Origin: an uncultured Prevotella sp. | Lineage (GTDB): Bacteria; Bacteroidota; Bacteroidia; Bacteroidales; Bacteroidaceae | Direction of reading: 5' to 3' | NCBI GenBank assembly: GCA_934217675.1 | Contig: CAKQCV010000004.1 | Location: forward strand, 1 to 64,000 | DNA: 64,000 bases | Position numbers and translations under genes: made by a program | Part shown: piece by piece, positions 60,427 through 64,000 of the stretch | How positions within the stretch are numbered: the first letter of the stretch is position 1 | Layout: every line of letters starts with the position of its first letter | The notes under the pieces: generated by a model | Told to the model about the DNA's origin: nothing | Databases searched by the model: none | What the model saw: only the letters and a program-made list of their open reading frames with translations

Positions 60427-62370
60427 ATGAATAATATATTAAAGACGATAGTATTGGGAGGTGTTGCTTTATGCACAGTATCATCGTGCAGCGACTTCCT
60501 TGACCAGAAATCACCGTCAGATACCGATGCTGCCTCTGTTTGGGGGTCAACATATTATACAAAGAATGTATTGAATAAGGCATACGCACTTTTGTGTGAG
60601 GATTACACATATTCTCAGGTGCTTTGCTATACCTTCATGTGTAACTCTGATATAGAGTTCCCTGGCGATTTTGGTTATACTAAAGCCACAGCAGAGGGTA
60701 AGGGAAGAGACTTGAACAATTATTATGCAAATAATGATGCTTCGTTTTCAAAAAACCGTGATGCGTGGGATCATATTTATGAGAGCATAGAATATTGTAA
60801 CAATATCATTGTCGGACTGAAGAATATTAATCCTGAAACAACAAACTCTTCAGAAAAGCAGCTTCTGCGCTATAAGGGCGAAGCTCTTGCTCTTAGAGCA
60901 ATGCTTTATCATGAATTGGTGCGCAACTGGGGTGATGTGCCTTTCAAGACAGAACCTTCTAATGATGATCTTTCTAATGTGAATATCGGCAAGACCGACC
61001 GTGATGTTATCATGGACGCACTCATAAAAGATCTTGAGGAAGCTATAAATTATTTGCCATGGGCAGGTGAGAATAGCTATACAACAGAGCACATGACAAA
61101 AGGATATGCTCATGCTTTGCTTGCACAAATAGCTTTGCAGCGTTCGGGATGGGCTATTCGTGAAGCTGCAAAGGAGGGATATGTTACTGCTACAGACGGA
61201 AATAGTGACCCTGTTTACCCAACACAGCGTTGTAGCGATGCCGACCGTACAAAATACTACAAATTGGCTCTTGAGCATCTCAATGCTGTAATATCTTCTG
61301 GTAAGCATAATTTGAATCCAAGCTTTGAAAATGAGTGGAACCTTATCAATAAACGCACTCTTGATACTCAGTATCGTGAGAATATATTCGAAGTTCCAAT
61401 GGGACTTGGAAACTCAAGTGAGCTTGGATATGGTATTGGTGTAGGTTTCGATTCTAATGCTCTTGGAGTTTTGAAAGGTTCAAGTGCAACAAACGTGCAG
61501 ATGCCTTCGACATTGTTTTGGATGTATGACCATAGCGGAAAAGACACTCGTCGTGATGTAACTTGTGCCAACTATGATTTGAAGTATGCTGATGGTGTGA
61601 CAACAGAAACTTTAAAGGGCAATAAACCTTTCCAGATGAACTGTGCAAAATGGGATGTTCGCAAGTTTGCTGACGATTGGTATGCTATTGCAAAAATCAA
61701 GAATGCAAAGTTTGGTACAGGTATCAATTATGTAAAACTTCGCTATTCTCAAGTTCTTCTTTGGTATGCTGAGGTGATGAATGAGTTGAACGGTAATCCA
61801 GATGTTGCTACTGATGGTTGTGGTATGACTGCTCGTGATGCTCTTGCTGCTGTTCATGAGCGTGCATATGCTGCTGCCGACAAGACTGTAGCAAAAGCTT
61901 ATATTGATGCTATTCCTGCTGACAAAGATGCTTTCTTTAATGCAATTGTTGATGAAAATGCAATGGAGTTTGCAGGCGAGGGTGTGCGTAAATATGAATT
62001 GGAACGCTGGAACTTATTGAGTGCCAAGATTGATCAGATGAAGGCTGACTATATGACACAAATTTATGAGTATCCTAAAAAACTGTATTATAAGACTTAC
62101 ACAGAAAACGGTAATGTAAGAATTGACATGTCGTCTGTTCGTTGGTATACAGATGAAGCTCCAGAAAATGCTTCAGACTATAAGTATGTTACTTTCTGGG
62201 GTGACGAGTCAAAAGAGGATAGCAAAAAAACAAATATTGCTAATCTTGAGTTTATTAGTGGTGGCTTGAATGCTGTTGTAAAAAATCGTTATCTGCTGCC
62301 TATCTATAACACAACAATCAATGAGTCTGAGGGCACACTGAAAAACTCTTATGGCTTTGAGCATAAATAA
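60427..62370 (+). CDS. SusD/RagB-type surface glycan-binding lipoprotein
   Basis: 647 residues. Lipobox VSSC after a 20-residue signal (MNNILKTIVLGGVALCTVSS), then the RagB/SusD N-terminal consensus SDFLDQKSPSDTDAASVW and the helical TPR-like core (AWDHIYESIEYCNNIIVGL, LRYKGEALALRAMLYHELVRNWGDVPF). The SusD C-terminal part has FNAIVDENAMEFAGEGVRKYELERWNLL and ends with YLLPIYNTTINESEGTLKN. It caps the SusC porin and binds glycan at the cell surface. Its own sugar-contact residues cannot be told from sequence. The lipoprotein gene follows after 17 bases. Confidence 0.95.
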   Translation: MNNILKTIVLGGVALCTVSSCSDFLDQKSPSDTDAASVWGSTYYTKNVLNKAYALLCEDYTYSQVLCYTFMCNSDIEFPGDFGYTKATAEGKGRDLNNYYANNDASFSKNRDAWDHIYESIEYCNNIIVGLKNINPETTNSSEKQLLRYKGEALALRAMLYHELVRNWGDVPFKTEPSNDDLSNVNIGKTDRDVIMDALIKDLEEAINYLPWAGENSYTTEHMTKGYAHALLAQIALQRSGWAIREAAKEGYVTATDGNSDPVYPTQRCSDADRTKYYKLALEHLNAVISSGKHNLNPSFENEWNLINKRTLDTQYRENIFEVPMGLGNSSELGYGIGVGFDSNALGVLKGSSATNVQMPSTLFWMYDHSGKDTRRDVTCANYDLKYADGVTTETLKGNKPFQMNCAKWDVRKFADDWYAIAKIKNAKFGTGINYVKLRYSQVLLWYAEVMNELNGNPDVATDGCGMTARDALAAVHERAYAAADKTVAKAYIDAIPADKDAFFNAIVDENAMEFAGEGVRKYELERWNLLSAKIDQMKADYMTQIYEYPKKLYYKTYTENGNVRIDMSSVRWYTDEAPENASDYKYVTFWGDESKEDSKKTNIANLEFISGGLNAVVKNRYLLPIYNTTINESEGTLKNSYGFEHK

Positions 62371-62387
62371 AATATAATTACGTAATT

Positions 62388-64000
62388 ATGAAACTGAATA
62401 TTTCAAATATAAGCAAGGGCATCTTTGGAGTTGCGATGATATTGCTTTCTGGCATGTCTTTTACTGCTTGTACAGAAACAAACGATTGGGATGTAGATCC
62501 TGCTTACGATCGCTTGTTCCATTCTTCAAAGTTGACTGTAAGTCCTGGAGAAGACAATGCTGAGTTGACTTTCAAAAAAATGCCGAACGTGGAGTACTAC
62601 GTTATCGAGTATAGCACAGATACTCTTTATGATGAGATAGAGACTACTGAGCATAGTGTTGTTCTTGGTGAGGATAAGTCTATAACCACCTCTCCATATA
62701 CAATCACAGGTCTTGAGGGATCAACAAAGTATTTCCTTCGTATAAAGAGCTGTGCTACTAATGGTAAGGGGTCTACATGGAAGTATCTTGACAGTAGCGA
62801 TTACAATTATAGCTTTACTACAAAGTCTGAGCAGATTATCTCTGAAGTGATTCCTGGATCAAAGACTGTGAAAGTTAATTTCACTTCAGGAAAGCAGATT
62901 ACTACAGCACAGATTGTGAAAGACGATGAGGTCGTTGTTTCTCAAGATGTTAATGCTGACGAAGTTGCTGCAGGTTCATTGACTATCGGTGGTCTTGAAG
63001 CAAAGACTTCATATACTGTACAGTTGCTGAACGGTGAGAATGTTCGTGGCAAGATGAAGTTCAAGACGACTGAGGCTTATCCTGATGGATATGAGGTAAT
63101 CACTGTTGCTGATGGTGATAATATCCGTACATTGCTGCAAAATGCTACTACAGACAAGGTTGTAATTGTATTCCCACAGGGAATGGCTTTTGAAGCAAAA
63201 TCTGAAGATGGTACACTTTCTGGTATTAAGGTTCCGGAGAATATCAAGTCTATATACTTCTGGGGCGCAGCTGGCGACAGCAAGCCTTCAATGAAGTTTA
63301 AGGGACTTTCTTTTGAGAGCTCAGAGATGGATGTGGTTCGTTTCTACAATCTTGATTTGTATTATGGTTCAAATGGTGATGGATATGTTATGAATCAAAG
63401 CGGCACATTTATTATGAACAGTTTACAGATTGAGAAATGTAATGTTCATGATATACGTGGTATCATACGTTTCCAAAATATCAGCAACTCTATTGTTAAA
63501 GATATTTTAGTCAATGACAATGTGTTTACTAATATCGGTTCATATGGTATTGTTAATACAAAAGACCAAAAGACACTGACATTGAATAACGTTAATGTTA
63601 CAAACTGTACGTTTAATACGGTAAACTCTGTATTGACAAATACAAGCCAGAGTAATTTCACATTGAACTTTGACCATTGTACTATATGGAACTGTGTTCC
63701 TGGCGGAAAGCCATATTTTGATATCCAGAAGCAGGAAAATGTGACTGTATCTTGTACAAACTCTTTAATTGGAGCTTACTATGAGGCAGACGGCGTTGCA
63801 ACTGTAAAAGGTAACAGCATGAAGGATATTGATGCAACAGGAACTGTTTATACAAGCGACTTCCAATGGAATGCTGGTTATGAAATTGGTAATCAGATCT
63901 CTGAATCTTCTGTAGACTTGTGGGTAAATCCTGCAACTAAGGATGGTGACTTCACCGTGAAGAATACAACGTATAAGAGTCTTGGTGATCCACGTTGGAT
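62388..64000 (+). CDS. SusE-position lipoprotein with FN3 and beta-helix-like (DUF4957/DUF5123-type) domains, cut by window edge
   Basis: 537 residues are visible with no stop before the edge. MKLNISNISKG begins a lipoprotein signal, lipobox FTAC (SFTACTE). Residues about 40-135 form one FN3-like module (SPGEDNAELTFKKMPNVEYYVIEY, YTITGLEGSTKYFLRI) and about 140-225 a second (TIGGLEAKTSYTVQLLN). From 230 onwards repeated N-rich strands (FYNLDLYYG, IEKCNVHDIRGIIRF, NVNVTNCTFNTVNS, FDHCTIWNCVPGG) look like a right-handed beta-helix, matching what I remember of DUF4957/DUF5123 proteins coded after susD in pectin loci. The final visible residues SLGDPRW are a usual end for this family, so probably only a few residues are missing. 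Expected to be a surface glycan-binding protein. Confidence 0.8.
   Translation, partial: MKLNISNISKGIFGVAMILLSGMSFTACTETNDWDVDPAYDRLFHSSKLTVSPGEDNAELTFKKMPNVEYYVIEYSTDTLYDEIETTEHSVVLGEDKSITTSPYTITGLEGSTKYFLRIKSCATNGKGSTWKYLDSSDYNYSFTTKSEQIISEVIPGSKTVKVNFTSGKQITTAQIVKDDEVVVSQDVNADEVAAGSLTIGGLEAKTSYTVQLLNGENVRGKMKFKTTEAYPDGYEVITVADGDNIRTLLQNATTDKVVIVFPQGMAFEAKSEDGTLSGIKVPENIKSIYFWGAAGDSKPSMKFKGLSFESSEMDVVRFYNLDLYYGSNGDGYVMNQSGTFIMNSLQIEKCNVHDIRGIIRFQNISNSIVKDILVNDNVFTNIGSYGIVNTKDQKTLTLNNVNVTNCTFNTVNSVLTNTSQSNFTLNFDHCTIWNCVPGGKPYFDIQKQENVTVSCTNSLIGAYYEADGVATVKGNSMKDIDATGTVYTSDFQWNAGYEIGNQISESSVDLWVNPATKDGDFTVKNTTYKSLGDPRW

Overview
The window looks like a chromosome segment of a Bacteroidota organism, most likely Prevotella or a close Prevotellaceae relative. 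The evidence is SusC/SusD pairs, many secreted proteins ending in type IX secretion (T9SS)-style sorting tails, a GldB lipoprotein, HmuY/HmuR-type heme uptake, lipoboxes of the form SxxC, little use of Shine-Dalgarno sites, and repeated Bacteroidota-type promoters (TTTG, a 19-21 base spacer, then TAnnTTTG). The assignment rests on gene content and my memory of the families, not on a database search. I saw no tRNA, rRNA, CRISPR array, insertion sequence or prophage.

Layout. 1-945: the 3' end of an unidentified gene, then a cobalamin riboswitch on the minus strand with a complete promoter but no gene behind it. 946-2472: an ECF-type sigma factor, rpe and a 41-residue small protein. 2816-15571 (minus): three large secreted proteins (a PPC-like repeat protein, an M6 metalloprotease, and a 2243-residue FN3/propeller protein). 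15942-22068: gldB, facing a minus-strand operon pyk, alpha-L-fucosidase, beta-propeller protein, radical SAM protein. 22069-22811: a long divergent spacer holding a perfect 36-bp inverted repeat and two overlapping mini-ORFs. 22812-32546 (plus): a DUF4861 protein, sppA, lpxK, purine nucleoside phosphorylase, thiL, a ThrE-like exporter and groES-groEL. 32601-37307: a candidate small RNA, a sugar-kinase-like/RapZ-C fusion, truA, a DMT transporter and dapA. 37366-39920 (minus): an HD-domain protein and a second M6 protease. 40140-45411: menA, DUF4494, a YggS-type PLP protein, a small lipoprotein (minus), mtaB and a family 2 glycosyltransferase.

45616-64000 is accessory and nutrient-oriented. A PL9 pectate lyase, a CE8 pectin methylesterase, a SusC/SusD pair and a SusE-position lipoprotein cut at the right edge together read as a pectin (homogalacturonan) utilisation locus: the esterase removes methyl groups, the lyase cuts the demethylated backbone, and SusC/D import oligomers. 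Between lyase and esterase lies a heme-acquisition module (unknown membrane protein, calycin-like protein, HmuY, HmuR with FRAP and NPDL motifs) followed by a truncated pyridoxamine-phosphate-oxidase-like ORF. The two transcription starts in the heme module share a 13-base element over the -33 box.

The most unusual signals are the gene-less B12 riboswitch, the inverted-repeat/mini-ORF element at 22239-22607, the promoter-plus-terminator unit after groEL, the kinase/RapZ fusion with an almost absent 5' leader, and the shared heme-module promoter element.
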